From Rhodospirillales bacterium (GTDB lineage: Bacteria; Pseudomonadota; Alphaproteobacteria; UBA828): DNA of 64,000 bases. The stretch covers positions 1 to 64,000 of the forward strand of contig JAPPMY010000118.1 of the NCBI GenBank assembly GCA_028818855.1, given 5' to 3'. The notes beneath the pieces are model-generated. The model was not told the origin of the DNA. It did not search any database and worked only from the letters and a program-made list of their open reading frames with translations. Position 1 is the first letter of the stretch; every line of letters starts with the position of its first letter. Shown here one piece after another: positions 45,232 to 53,366 of this stretch. The position numbers and the translations under genes were made by a program.

Positions 45232-45972
45232 ATGCGTGCCCTCAGGCTGACGGCGATCTGCGGCCTTCTGGTCCTGATATGGCAGGCAATCGTCTGGCTG
45301 GCCGAGACGCCCCACTACATCCTGCCGGGGCCGGCACGGGTCGGCGCGACCTGGTGGGAGCACGCCGGGCTGATCCTGGAGCACACGCAGACCACGCTGC
45401 TGGAGATCGTCCTCGGCCTCCTCCTCGGCACGCTGCTGGGCGTCATCAGCGCTCTCGTGCTCACCTACGTGCGGCCGGCGCGGCTCTGGCTCCTGCCGGT
45501 GCTGGTCGCCTCGCAGGCGGTGCCGGTCTTCGCGCTGGCGCCGATCCTCGTGCTCTGGCTCGGCTACGGCATCGCGTCGAAGGTCGCGATGGCGACGCTC
45601 ATCATCTACTTCCCCGTGGCCGCCAACTTCTTCGACGGGCTCAGGCGCACGGAGCCGGGCTGGCTCGACCTCGCCCGCGCGATGGGTGCCGGCCCGTGGC
45701 GGACGCTCTGGCGCATCCGCGTGCCGGCGGCGCTGCCTGCGCTGGCCTCGGGAGTCCGCGTCGCAGCGGCGGTGGCTCCCATCGGCGCCGTGGTCGGCGA
45801 GTGGGTGGGATCGAGCGCCGGCCTCGGCTTCCTCATGCTGCACGCCAACGGGCGCATGCAGATCGACCTGATGTTCGCCGCGCTGCTCACCCTCGCGGTC
45901 TTCGCGGTGGCGATCTACTTCATCATCGACCACGTGCTGCGCCGGGCCCTTCATTGGCAGCCCGACACGTGA
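45232..45972 (+). CDS. thiX: Thiamine-precursor ABC transporter permease ThiX
   Basis: 246 residues. Polytopic inner-membrane protein of the BPD-type permease family, with VLVASQAVPVFALAPILVLW and the coupling loop DLARAMGAGPWRTLWRIRVPAALP (EAA-like; quoted in part as AMGAGPWRTLWRIRVPAALP). Starts 12 bases after thiZ with GGCGGAG upstream. Works with ThiZ and the binding protein ThiY. Closely related to SsuC/TauC-type permeases, but the operon context favours ThiX. Confidence 0.85.
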   Translation: MRALRLTAICGLLVLIWQAIVWLAETPHYILPGPARVGATWWEHAGLILEHTQTTLLEIVLGLLLGTLLGVISALVLTYVRPARLWLLPVLVASQAVPVFALAPILVLWLGYGIASKVAMATLIIYFPVAANFFDGLRRTEPGWLDLARAMGAGPWRTLWRIRVPAALPALASGVRVAAAVAPIGAVVGEWVGSSAGLGFLMLHANGRMQIDLMFAALLTLAVFAVAIYFIIDHVLRRALHWQPDT

Positions 45973-45995
45973 GCAACCAACAGGGAGGATGACCC

Positions 45996-46955
45996 ATGCG
46001 CGGATTTGCCAAGACATTGCTGGTGGCGGCGACCCTGTGCCTGGCCGCGGCCTTGCTCGCGCCGAAGCCTGCCGGCGCCGCCGAGAAGATGACCCTGCTG
46101 CTCGACTGGTTCATCAACCCTGACCACGCGCCCCTCTTCGTCGCGCAGGAGAAGGGCTACTTCGCGGATGCCGGCCTGGAGGTCGAGCTGATCGCGCCGG
46201 CCGATCCCAACGACCCGCCCAAGCTGGTCGCTGCCGGCAAGGCCGACCTCGCGGTCTCCTACCAGCCGCAGCTTCACCTGCAGGTGGCCGAGGGGCTGCC
46301 GCTGGTGCGGATCGCGACGCTGGTGGCGACCCCGCTGAACACGCTGCTCGTGCTGGCTGACGGACCGGTGCAGTCCATCGCCGATCTCAAGGGCCGCACC
46401 GTGGGCTTCTCGGTCGGCGGCTTCGAGGACGCGCTTCTCGGCGCCATGCTGGAACGCCACGGCCTCGGCGTGGACGACGTGACGCTGGTCAACGTCAACT
46501 TCTCGCTCTCGCCGTCGCTGATTTCGGGCCAGGTCGATGCCGTGATCGGCGCCTACCGCAACTTCGAGCTGAACCAGATGGATATCGAGGGCCGCCCCGG
46601 CCGCGCCTTCTACATCGAGGAGGAAGGCGTGCCCCCCTACGACGAGCTCATCGTCGTGGCGCATACCGACCGGCTGGGCGAGCCCGCGCTGCGGCGCTTC
46701 GTCGATGCGCTGGAACGCGGCGTGCAGTTCCTCATCAACCACCCGGACGAGTCCTGGCAGCTCTTCTTGCGAGGCCGGGAGGAGCTTGACGACGAGCTGA
46801 ACAAGCGCGCCTGGCGCGACACGCTGCCGCGCTTCGCGCTCCGGCCCGCGGCGCTCGATACCGCGCGCTACGAGCGCTTCGCAGCCTTCCTCCAGACCCA
46901 GGGCCTGATCCCGGAGGCGCTCCCTGCCTCGGCATATGCAGTGGAGCTGGATTAG
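45996..46955 (+). CDS. thiY: Thiamine-precursor (HMP) binding protein ThiY
   Basis: 319 residues with a Sec signal peptide (VAATLCLAAALLAPKPAGAA, cleavage near residue 29). Mature part begins MTLLLDWFINPDHAPLFVAQ then EKGYFADAGLEVELI; LDWFxNxxHA is the ThiY/NMT1 signature, and DLAVSYQPQ and GFSVGGFEDALLGAMLE are family-typical. It captures HMP or its derivatives in the periplasm for ThiXZ. The 24-base gap after ThiX and the riboswitch complete the operon. Confidence 0.9.
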   Translation: MRGFAKTLLVAATLCLAAALLAPKPAGAAEKMTLLLDWFINPDHAPLFVAQEKGYFADAGLEVELIAPADPNDPPKLVAAGKADLAVSYQPQLHLQVAEGLPLVRIATLVATPLNTLLVLADGPVQSIADLKGRTVGFSVGGFEDALLGAMLERHGLGVDDVTLVNVNFSLSPSLISGQVDAVIGAYRNFELNQMDIEGRPGRAFYIEEEGVPPYDELIVVAHTDRLGEPALRRFVDALERGVQFLINHPDESWQLFLRGREELDDELNKRAWRDTLPRFALRPAALDTARYERFAAFLQTQGLIPEALPASAYAVELD

Positions 46956-47019
46956 CCCGGAATCTTCACCGCGGTCCGGTCCGTGTCGCCGGAGACACGC
47001 AACGCTAGACAATTGATGC

Positions 47020-47160
47020 GGCCTATTCCGGCCTATACCGGTCCATAGTGGCCCATAATGGTCCATAGTGGCACAAAATGGTCCGGGAGGGCCGGGTTCT
47101 GGACCGCTTCATCCGGCCTATTTTGGCCCAAAGTGGCCCATCGTGGCTCAAGATGGACCC
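47020..47160. repeat. 10-bp tandem repeat array between thiY and cofD
   Basis: A run of decamers in exact register, each starting GG: GGCCTATTCC, GGCCTATACC, GGTCCATAGT, GGCCCATAAT, GGTCCATAGT, GGCACAAAAT from 47020 to 47079, two degenerate units to 47099, then a second run from 47115: GGCCTATTTT, GGCCCAAAGT, GGCCCATCGT, GGCTCAAGAT. Consensus GGYCCATAAT-like. The 10-bp period equals roughly one DNA turn. It fills the gap 46956-47298 between two convergent genes, outside any coding sequence; minus-strand ORFs over it are artefacts of the repeat. Just upstream, CGTGTC/GACACG (46982-46999) is a small hairpin. Function unknown. Confidence 0.7.
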
Positions 47161-47298
47161 GGCAGCGGCCACTATTGAGGGCGGTCGCGGCGCCACCGAC
47201 GGCGTAATCCGCATGGGCAGAGGTCCGGTCGCTTCCGTGCTGCATGAGGCGATGCTGGCACGCACGACGCACGCCCTGCACCGCACCATGGATCGGGG

Positions 47299-48270
47299 CT
47301 ACCCGGCTGCGCCGATCCTGCCTGCGAAGGCGAGCACCGTTCGGGCCAGGGCCTGCTTGTCTGCGCGACTCGTCATCACCGTGGGCGCGACCTCGACGGC
47401 GACGCCGGTGGCGGCGATGGCGCTCGCCTGCGGGCGGTCGGCCTCGTCGAGAACGAAGCCGTCGATCAGCCCGGCGTAGTGCCTGGCAATCGCGGCTGCG
47501 CTCGGCGCGATACCGCGCTCAGCCATCATCTTGGCCGTGGGCCCCTTGACCGCCTTTCCGCCGACGATGGGGGAGACCGCGATCACCGGCGCCCGGCACG
47601 CCGCGAGCGCGCCCTGCACGCCGGGGACGGCGAGGATCGGGTCGATGCTGATATAGGGGTTCGATGGGCAGACGATGACGGCACCGAGGCCGGGCGCCCC
47701 GAGCGCATCGATGAAGGCCGCACACGGCCGCGCCTGCGCCGCGCCCTCATGGCGGAAGCCGAGCACCCTGGGCCGGCAGCGCTCGCGCACGAAATAGTGC
47801 TGGAAGGCGAGCGGGCCGTCCTCGGTCTCGACAATCGTCGGCACAGGATCGTCGCTCATGGGCACGATGCGCGCGGGCACGCCGAGCCGCGCGCACAAGT
47901 CCGACGTGATCGCGCTCAGGCTCTCTCCGGTCCTGAGCCGCCGGGTGCGCTCGACGTGGATGGCGAGGTCCTTGTCGCCGAGGAAGAACCACGTCTCGCC
48001 GCCGAGGGCGCCGAGCGCCTCCATGAAGGCACCGCTCTCCCCTGCCCGGCCCCAACCGGTCTCCTCGTTGGCGAGCCCCGCCAGCGTATAGGTCAGCGTG
48101 TCCAGGTCGGGGCAGACCTTGAGACCCAGATGCTCGAAGTCGTCGCCGGTGTTGGCGACGACGATGAGCCGGCCGGGGTCCGCCAGCACGTCGCAGAGCC
48201 CGAGCGCGAGCTTGGCGCCGCCGACCCCGCCTGAGAGCGCCACATACCGCGCGTCAGCGGAAGAGGTCAT
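47299..48270 (-). CDS. cofD: 2-phospho-L-lactate transferase CofD (F420 biosynthesis)
   Basis: 323 residues from ATG 48270; the longer frame upstream is inside cofE. YVALSGGVGGAKLALGLCDV is the CofD N-terminus, VANTGDDFEHLGLKVCPDLD and TYTLAGLANEETGWGRAGES the conserved Asp/Asn core, and CPSNPYISIDPILAVPGV and AVSPIVGGKAVKGPTAKM the C-terminal part. It transfers phospholactate (or a related triose acid) onto Fo to give F420-0. Its start overlaps cofE by 17 bases. Members of this family in non-actinobacteria usually reflect acquired F420 genes. Confidence 0.92.
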   Translation of the reverse strand: MTSSADARYVALSGGVGGAKLALGLCDVLADPGRLIVVANTGDDFEHLGLKVCPDLDTLTYTLAGLANEETGWGRAGESGAFMEALGALGGETWFFLGDKDLAIHVERTRRLRTGESLSAITSDLCARLGVPARIVPMSDDPVPTIVETEDGPLAFQHYFVRERCRPRVLGFRHEGAAQARPCAAFIDALGAPGLGAVIVCPSNPYISIDPILAVPGVQGALAACRAPVIAVSPIVGGKAVKGPTAKMMAERGIAPSAAAIARHYAGLIDGFVLDEADRPQASAIAATGVAVEVAPTVMTSRADKQALARTVLAFAGRIGAAG

Positions 48271-49039
48271 CGGCCTCGTCGCGTATGAGGGCGGCGCCGT
48301 CGTTTCCCGGCCCGGCCGGGCTGAGCCCGCGCACGACCACCACCGGCATGCCCTCGTCAGCCTCGCCGTGGAGCAGGGAGGCGGCGGCGGCAAGCTCGTC
48401 CGCGAGCCCCACTTGCGTCACTTCCAGCGGGCGGCCGAAGAGGTCGTCGCGGCCTCGCAGGTCGAGCAGCGACGGCAACCCGGCAGCGCCGAGAGCGAGG
48501 CCCACGGTGCCGATCCGCCAGGCACGGCCGACGCTGTCGTTGACGATGACGGCGCAGTCCGCGCCGAGCCGGTCCCGCAAGCCTGCGCGCAGGCGCCGCG
48601 CGCTGCCGTCGGGATCGCGGGGCAGCAGCAGCACCCGCTCGTCGCCCTCCGCCGGCTCGACGTTGGAGTTGTCGATGCCGGCGTTCGCCATGACGAAGCC
48701 CAGACGGTGCTCGACGATGATCACGCCCGGCCGATGCCGCACCACCCGCCGAGACTCGCCCAGGATCAGCTCGACCATGCGGGGGTCCTTGTCCGTCTGC
48801 GCGGCAAGCTCCCGCGCTTGCCGGCCGGGCTCCACGCGCGCCAGGCTGGCGTAGCGTCCCTCGCTCTTGGAGACGATCTTCTGCGCGACCACCAGCACAT
48901 CGCCCGCGACCGCTGCCTCGCCGGCCCGCGCGAAGCCCTCCTGGATCAGCACCGCGAGATCGTCGCCGGGCTGGACCATGGGAATGCCCGGCAACGCGAA
49001 GAGGGAGAGCGCCCGGGGGCGCGCGGGCCGCGTGGTCAT
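48254..49039 (-). CDS. cofE: Coenzyme F420-0:L-glutamate ligase CofE
   Basis: 261 residues, CofE domain only (no FMN-reductase extension as in actinobacterial FbiB). LSLFALPGIPMVQPGDDLAV, DVLVVAQKIVSKSEGRY, GFVMANAGIDNSNVEPAEGD and VNDSVGRAWRIGTVGLALGA are the family motifs. It adds glutamates to F420-0 with GTP. Its start overlaps the upstream F420-type oxidoreductase stop by 4 bases, and its end overlaps cofD, so the genes are tightly coupled. Confidence 0.92.
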   Translation of the reverse strand: MTTRPARPRALSLFALPGIPMVQPGDDLAVLIQEGFARAGEAAVAGDVLVVAQKIVSKSEGRYASLARVEPGRQARELAAQTDKDPRMVELILGESRRVVRHRPGVIIVEHRLGFVMANAGIDNSNVEPAEGDERVLLLPRDPDGSARRLRAGLRDRLGADCAVIVNDSVGRAWRIGTVGLALGAAGLPSLLDLRGRDDLFGRPLEVTQVGLADELAAAASLLHGEADEGMPVVVVRGLSPAGPGNDGAALIRDEADDLFR

Positions 49040-49494
49040 CGGGGCGCGCTGCCTCCGCCCGCGGCGCTCCAGCTCGTCGCCCGCTCGATCCTGATCGCGA
49101 TCACGGGAAGCGGCGCCAGGTCCATCGCGCGATACTGCGGGTACTTGGCGCGAAGGCGTGCCTGCGCGTCGTCGTGCTCGGCGCCGTCTGCCAGTATCTC
49201 CGCCCGGCCGCGCACCATGACCCAGCGGAGCCGGGACCAGTCGTCATCGTCATAGTGATCGGCGGTGAGCGTGACGTGCGGGTTCTCGGCGATGTTGCGC
49301 AGCCGCTTGAGCGGCCTGCCGCTCTTGGGCTTGCGATCGATCGTCATGTAGACGGTATCGCCGGCAAGCGCGAAGCAGACCGGCCCGACGTTGGGCATGC
49401 CCTTGGCATCCACCGTCGCCAGATGCGCCACCCGGCGGCCCTCCAGGAAGGCGCGTTCGCCCTCTTCGAGGACGGCCGCCCTGCCCTCGCCCAT
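49036..49494 (-). CDS. F420-binding split-beta-barrel (FDOR/PPOX-like) protein
   Basis: 152 residues. RRVAHLATVDAKGMPNVGPV opens the flavin/F420 barrel, RKPKSGRPLKRLRNIAENPH the phosphate-binding segment and WSRLRWVMVRGRAEIL the next strands, matching the F420-dependent PPOX-class group. It probably binds F420 and transfers hydride, or acts as an F420-dependent reductase of unknown substrate. It overlaps cofE by 4 bases and follows an LLM gene, an arrangement of F420 synthesis and use. Confidence 0.82.
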   Translation of the reverse strand: MGEGRAAVLEEGERAFLEGRRVAHLATVDAKGMPNVGPVCFALAGDTVYMTIDRKPKSGRPLKRLRNIAENPHVTLTADHYDDDDWSRLRWVMVRGRAEILADGAEHDDAQARLRAKYPQYRAMDLAPLPVIAIRIERATSWSAAGGGSAPR

Positions 49495-49512
49495 GACTTG
49501 CCGCCGCCGGGC

Positions 49513-50376
49513 TCAGATGCCGGCCAACGCCTCCTTGATCCGCCCGATGGCCTCGATGTGCGCCTGCGGCGAATCGAGGCCCGAGTTCATCGTGTTGACC
49601 GAGTAATGGGTGGCGCCGAGCTTCTTCCAGCCCTCGGCGTGCGTGCGCCATTGCTCGGGCGTCTTGTCCAGCACGTCGAGCCAGGTCTCGATCCCCACAT
49701 CCGCCGGGTCGCGGCCGGCCTCGCGGATGTAGCCCCGCAGCTTCTCGACCTCGGCCGCGCCTTCGTCATCCGGTGCGAGCAGCGGGAACCAGCCGTCGCC
49801 ATACCGGGCGATGCGCCGCAGCACGGCCTCGGCATGGCCGCCGAACCAGACCGGGATGGGCTGCTGCACCGGTAGCGGGTTCAGGCCCGCGTCGGTGATG
49901 CGGTGATCGTTACCCTCGAAGGTGACCAGTTCGTTGGTCCAGAGCTGCCGCATGACCTCGATCTGCTCATCGATGCGCCGCCCGCGGTCCGAAAAATCCA
50001 TGCCGAGCGCCTCGAATTCCACGTGGTTCCAGCCGACCGCCACGCCGAGCCGGAGCCGGCCCTCGCAGAGCACGTCGAGCGCCGCCGCTTGCTTCGCCAC
50101 CAGCGCGGTCTGGCGCTGCGGCAGGATGATGATGCCGGTGACGAACTCGAGCCGGGTGACGGCGGCGAGGAAGCCGAACAGCACGAACGGCTCGTGGAAC
50201 GCGTCGGTGTGCTTGTAGGGGCCCCGCAGGTCGTGCGTCGCGGCGTTGCCGCCGAGCACGTGATCGAAGGCGAGCACGTGCTTGTAGCCCAACCCCTCGG
50301 CCGCCTGCCCGTAGTCGCGCACGACTGCGGGATCGTTGCCGATCTCGGTCTGTGGAAATACGACGCCAAGCTGCAT
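49513..50376 (-). CDS. LLM-class F420-dependent oxidoreductase
   Basis: 287 residues from ATG 50376; GGGAGGA precedes it. MQLGVVFPQTEIGNDPAVVR and YKHVLAFDHVLGGNA begin the TIM barrel, IILPQRQTALVAKQAAALDV and RLRLGVAVGWNHVEFEALG follow, and IPVWFGGHAEAVLRRIARYG closes it. Paralogue of the protein at 10459. Encoded upstream of the F420 split-barrel protein and cofED on the same strand, so it likely uses F420H2 made by this operon (inference). Divergent from another barrel protein at 50511. Confidence 0.85.
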   Translation of the reverse strand: MQLGVVFPQTEIGNDPAVVRDYGQAAEGLGYKHVLAFDHVLGGNAATHDLRGPYKHTDAFHEPFVLFGFLAAVTRLEFVTGIIILPQRQTALVAKQAAALDVLCEGRLRLGVAVGWNHVEFEALGMDFSDRGRRIDEQIEVMRQLWTNELVTFEGNDHRITDAGLNPLPVQQPIPVWFGGHAEAVLRRIARYGDGWFPLLAPDDEGAAEVEKLRGYIREAGRDPADVGIETWLDVLDKTPEQWRTHAEGWKKLGATHYSVNTMNSGLDSPQAHIEAIGRIKEALAGI

Positions 50377-50426
50377 GCGGATCCTCCCTCGATCGCGGTT
50401 GTGCGCGGCCGGAGCGGCCGGCGCGC

Positions 50427-50442
50427 GGCATGCTATCATGCC
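50427..50442. promoter_or_regulatory. Palindrome GGCATG-N4-CATGCC in a divergent F420 promoter gap
   Basis: GGCATG (50427-50432) and CATGCC (50437-50442) form a perfect 6-bp inverted repeat with 4-base spacing in the 134-base gap between the LLM gene and the split-barrel gene. TATCAT (50434-50439), close to a -10 box, lies inside it. A repressor bound here could control both promoters. Confidence 0.4.
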
Positions 50443-50510
50443 TCGTCGGCGCGGCATCGTCGGTCCTCGGCGAAATCGCCGCTCAAAATGGCAGGCAAAG
50501 GAGAATTGGG

Positions 50511-50993
50511 ATGGCGGACAACGACGCGTGGCGCGGCAAGGTCGGCGGCATGACCGACGAAGAAGTCGATGAATTCCTCAAGGGACCCCACCTCTGCCGG
50601 CTCGCCTGCCTCGACGAGGAGGGTTGGCCCTATATCGTGCCGCTCTGGTACCAGTACGCCGACGGCGGCTTCTACGTCGTTCCCCGCGCGCGCTCGATCT
50701 GGGCCCGGCATATCCAGCGCGACCCCCGGGTGCACCTCTGCGTCGACATCTGGGAGACGATGCAGAAGGTGATGGCGAGAGGGCGGGCCGAGATCGTCGA
50801 GGAAGCCAACGTCGGCGGCAAGTGGGTGGACGTCGCAACCGAGATGTCGCTGCGCTATCTGGGCGAGAACGGCCCCAAGTACCTCGAGCCCACGCTGGTC
50901 GAGCCCCGCTGGCTCATCTTCCTGAAGCCCGATTCGCAGCTCACCTGGCAGGGCGTGGACTGGGCCGAGCGCTACAAGCACGCCAAGTGGTGA
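50511..50993 (+). CDS. Pyridoxamine 5'-phosphate oxidase / FDOR-family protein
   Basis: 160 residues from ATG 50511. MTDEEVDEFLKGPHLCRLAC and DEEGWPYIVPLWYQYADGGF start the split barrel, RARSIWARHIQRDPRVHLCV the phosphate/cofactor segment. The family uses FMN, F420 or heme-related cofactors; F420 is plausible because of the neighbouring F420 genes (inference). The C-terminal RWLIFLKPDSQLTWQGVDWA is typical of a subgroup common in G+C-rich bacteria. Divergent from the LLM gene at 49513-50376. Confidence 0.82.
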   Translation: MADNDAWRGKVGGMTDEEVDEFLKGPHLCRLACLDEEGWPYIVPLWYQYADGGFYVVPRARSIWARHIQRDPRVHLCVDIWETMQKVMARGRAEIVEEANVGGKWVDVATEMSLRYLGENGPKYLEPTLVEPRWLIFLKPDSQLTWQGVDWAERYKHAKW

Positions 50994-51079
50994 CGTCCGG
51001 CGCCTGCGGCACGCGCCGGGCAGAGCCCGCGGCGGGAGTCTAGCGCGCCGCAGCGCACCGGCATCCTCCCAACCGGGCC

Positions 51080-52021
51080 ATGACCGACGCCGGGGAAGCG
51101 CCCTCGGGCACGGCTCAGGCGAGCGCGCCCAGGATCGGGGCGCTCGCGGTCGTCTACCTGTTGCTCGCGGGCGCCCTCTACGGGCTGCTCTTCTCGATCA
51201 ACAAGGTGGCGACGACCAATGGCGTGCCAGGCCTCGCCTACGTGTTCTGGCACACGCTGGGCGCCGGGCTGCTGCTCTGGCTCGGCTGCCTCGCGACCCG
51301 CACGCCGGTCGGCCTCGACCGCAGGCACCTGCGCCTCTATTTCGTGGCCGGCGCGCTCGGCATCTCGATACCGGTGTCGCTGCTCGCCCACGTCGCGCCC
51401 AAGCTGCCGGCGAGCCTCGTGGTCATGGTGACCTGCCTCTCGCCGACCTGCACCTACCTGATCGCGATGGCGCTCCGCATGGAGCGGTTCCGGCTGCTCA
51501 GCACGGGCGGGGTAGCCCTCGGGCTCGCGGGGATCCTGATCCTGGTGGTGCCGGGCATCACCCTGCCGAACCTCACGCAGGTGAGCTGGTTGCTGCTGGC
51601 AATGCTGGCGCCGGTCTGCTTCGCGTCCTTCAACGTCGTGGGCGCGATCCTCTGGCCGCCCAAGGCGCACTCGCTCGGGCTCGCCTGCGGCATTCAGATG
51701 GGCGGCGCCGTCGTGCTCGTCCCCTTCATGCTCGGCACCGGCGAGACCTACCTCTTCCCCGGCCCGCTGCTGGAAGGCGACCTCGCGATACTCGGCGCAA
51801 CGGGGGTCACCGCGCTGGTCTGGTACCTCATCTTCGAGATCCTCAGGCTTGGCGGCCCGCTCTTCTTGTCGCAATTCGGTTATATCGTGGTGCTGACGGG
51901 ATTCGGCTGGGGCGCGGTGATCTTCGGCGAGCGCCTGAGCAGCGCGGCATGGATCGCAGCCGCCCTCCTGCTGGCGGGGCTCGCGGTGCTCACCTGGTCC
52001 AAGCGCCGGAAGCGCCCGTAG
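51080..52021 (+). CDS. DMT-superfamily (EamA) transporter
   Basis: 313 residues with about ten hydrophobic segments and two EamA-like halves, the first starting YLLLAGALYGLLFSINKVAT, the second near LLAMLAPVCFASFNVVGAIL. Basic C-terminus KRRKRP in the cytoplasm. Drug/metabolite transporters of this type export or import small metabolites; no substrate is suggested by the sequence. It is followed after 20 bases by a PhzF-family gene, so the two may share a transcript. Confidence 0.85.
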   Translation: MTDAGEAPSGTAQASAPRIGALAVVYLLLAGALYGLLFSINKVATTNGVPGLAYVFWHTLGAGLLLWLGCLATRTPVGLDRRHLRLYFVAGALGISIPVSLLAHVAPKLPASLVVMVTCLSPTCTYLIAMALRMERFRLLSTGGVALGLAGILILVVPGITLPNLTQVSWLLLAMLAPVCFASFNVVGAILWPPKAHSLGLACGIQMGGAVVLVPFMLGTGETYLFPGPLLEGDLAILGATGVTALVWYLIFEILRLGGPLFLSQFGYIVVLTGFGWGAVIFGERLSSAAWIAAALLLAGLAVLTWSKRRKRP

Positions 52022-52041
52022 CGCAGGCGAAGGGGACGCGA

Positions 52042-52833
52042 ATGACGATCAAGCTGCTTCAGGTCGACACCTTCACGGAGACGGTGCTCGGCGGCAATCC
52101 GGCCGCGGTCTGCCCGCTCGACACGTGGCTCGACGAGGCGACGATGCAGGCGATCGCGGCCGAGAACAACCTCTCGGAGACCGCCTTCATGGTGCCGGAG
52201 GGCGAGGGCTACGGCCTGCGCTGGTTCACGCCCAACGTCGAGGTCGATCTCTGCGGCCATGCCACGCTGGCGGCCGCCTTCGTCGTGTTCGAGCAGCTCA
52301 GGCCGGGCAGCGAGAGCGTCTCCTTCGAGACGCTGAGCGGCAGGCTCACCGTCGCCCGCGACGGCGAGGCGCTGGTCATGGATTTTCCCGCGCAGCCGGC
52401 CCAGCCGGAGCCTGCGCCTGCGGCGCTTGCGCAGGCGCTCGGCGCGACGCCGGCAGACGTGCTTGCCGGCGCAGACTGGATCGCCGTGTTCGAAGACGCG
52501 GCGCAGGTGGCCGGCCTCAGCCCCGACCAGACGATGCTCACCACGCTCGACCGCCGCGGCGTTGTCGCGACCGCACCGGGCGATGCGGGCGATGCCGACT
52601 ACGTGCTGCGCTTCTTCGCACCCAAGAACGCCGTGCCCGAGGATCCGGTGACGGGCAACGTGCAGACGGCGCTCGTGCCCTACTGGGCGGCCCGGCTCGG
52701 CAAGAAACGGCTCGCCGCGCGCCAGCTCTCGGCACGCGGCGGGCGGATGGTGTGCGAGGATCGCGGCACACGGGTCTCGATCGCCGGCCGCGCGGTGCTC
52801 TACATGGAGGCGACCGTCACACTCGGCGCCTGA
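52042..52833 (+). CDS. PhzF-family isomerase
   Basis: 263 residues. LLQVDTFTETVLGGNPAAVC starts the PhzF fold, with the catalytic glutamate in AENNLSETAFM and the CGHATLAAAF motif. The C-terminal half of the active site normally reads DPVTGSAHCALAPYW; here it is DPVTGNVQTALVPYW, so the Ser-Ala-His-Cys stretch is changed. It is therefore a family member with an altered binding pocket. The reaction is unknown, probably isomerase or epimerase on a small amino-acid-like molecule. Confidence 0.82.
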   Translation: MTIKLLQVDTFTETVLGGNPAAVCPLDTWLDEATMQAIAAENNLSETAFMVPEGEGYGLRWFTPNVEVDLCGHATLAAAFVVFEQLRPGSESVSFETLSGRLTVARDGEALVMDFPAQPAQPEPAPAALAQALGATPADVLAGADWIAVFEDAAQVAGLSPDQTMLTTLDRRGVVATAPGDAGDADYVLRFFAPKNAVPEDPVTGNVQTALVPYWAARLGKKRLAARQLSARGGRMVCEDRGTRVSIAGRAVLYMEATVTLGA

Positions 52834-52855
52834 CGCCGCCCCTTGTCCGCCGTGC

Positions 52856-53200
52856 TCAGCCGGCGCAGTCGACGCAACGCGCGATGGTCGGGTCGATGGC
52901 GAGGCGTTTCGCCGGGATCCGCTCTCCGCAGTCCACGCAATAGCCGTAGTCGCCCGAATCGAGGCGGCGCAGCGCTGCAGCGATGAGCGGCAGGCGCGCG
53001 CGGCGGCGGGCTTCCACGGTCTGCGCCATCGCCTGCACCTGCATGGCGTCCATGCGCGAGACGCGGCCGACGCTCTGCTGATCCAGCGCGACCGGGCGGC
53101 GCTCGTCGGCCGCAGCCTCGCTCAGCGCGAGCAGTTCGGCCCGCTCCCGCTCCAGGATCTGCCTGATCTTCTTCGGATCGCGGGTGGCGCGGGCGGTCAT
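52856..53200 (-). CDS. DksA/TraR-type zinc-finger protein
   Basis: 114 residues from ATG 53200. N-terminal coiled coil (KKIRQILERERAELLALSEA) and the C4 zinc finger CVDCGERIPAKRLAIDPTIA then RCVDC near the C-terminus. DksA-family proteins bind RNA polymerase through the secondary channel with ppGpp, but this short form (151 residues in DksA proper) lacks part of the coiled coil and the acidic tip is not obvious. Convergent with the PhzF gene and divergent from the epimerase gene; probably a transcription factor. Confidence 0.85.
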   Translation of the reverse strand: MTARATRDPKKIRQILERERAELLALSEAAADERRPVALDQQSVGRVSRMDAMQVQAMAQTVEARRRARLPLIAAALRRLDSGDYGYCVDCGERIPAKRLAIDPTIARCVDCAG

Positions 53201-53366
53201 GGGCGGCACAGGGACATCACGAGGTCGATTGTAGACGATCGGACGGGGCAATCGAAGGCGGCGTGCAGACGCACGCACTTCGATCGTCCTCCGGGCGCCG
53301 CGCTTGACGTGCTCGGCTGCTCCGCCGCACCCTTCGAGGCGCAAGGAATTATCGGGAGGAAGGCCG

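Noticed and set aside
47020..47160. CRISPR array
   Set aside because: Units are 10 bp with no spacers and no cas genes are nearby.
47023..47289. Minus-strand ORFs over the decamer array
   Set aside because: The HYGPLWATMD-like peptides are translations of the 10-bp repeat. No start context or family.
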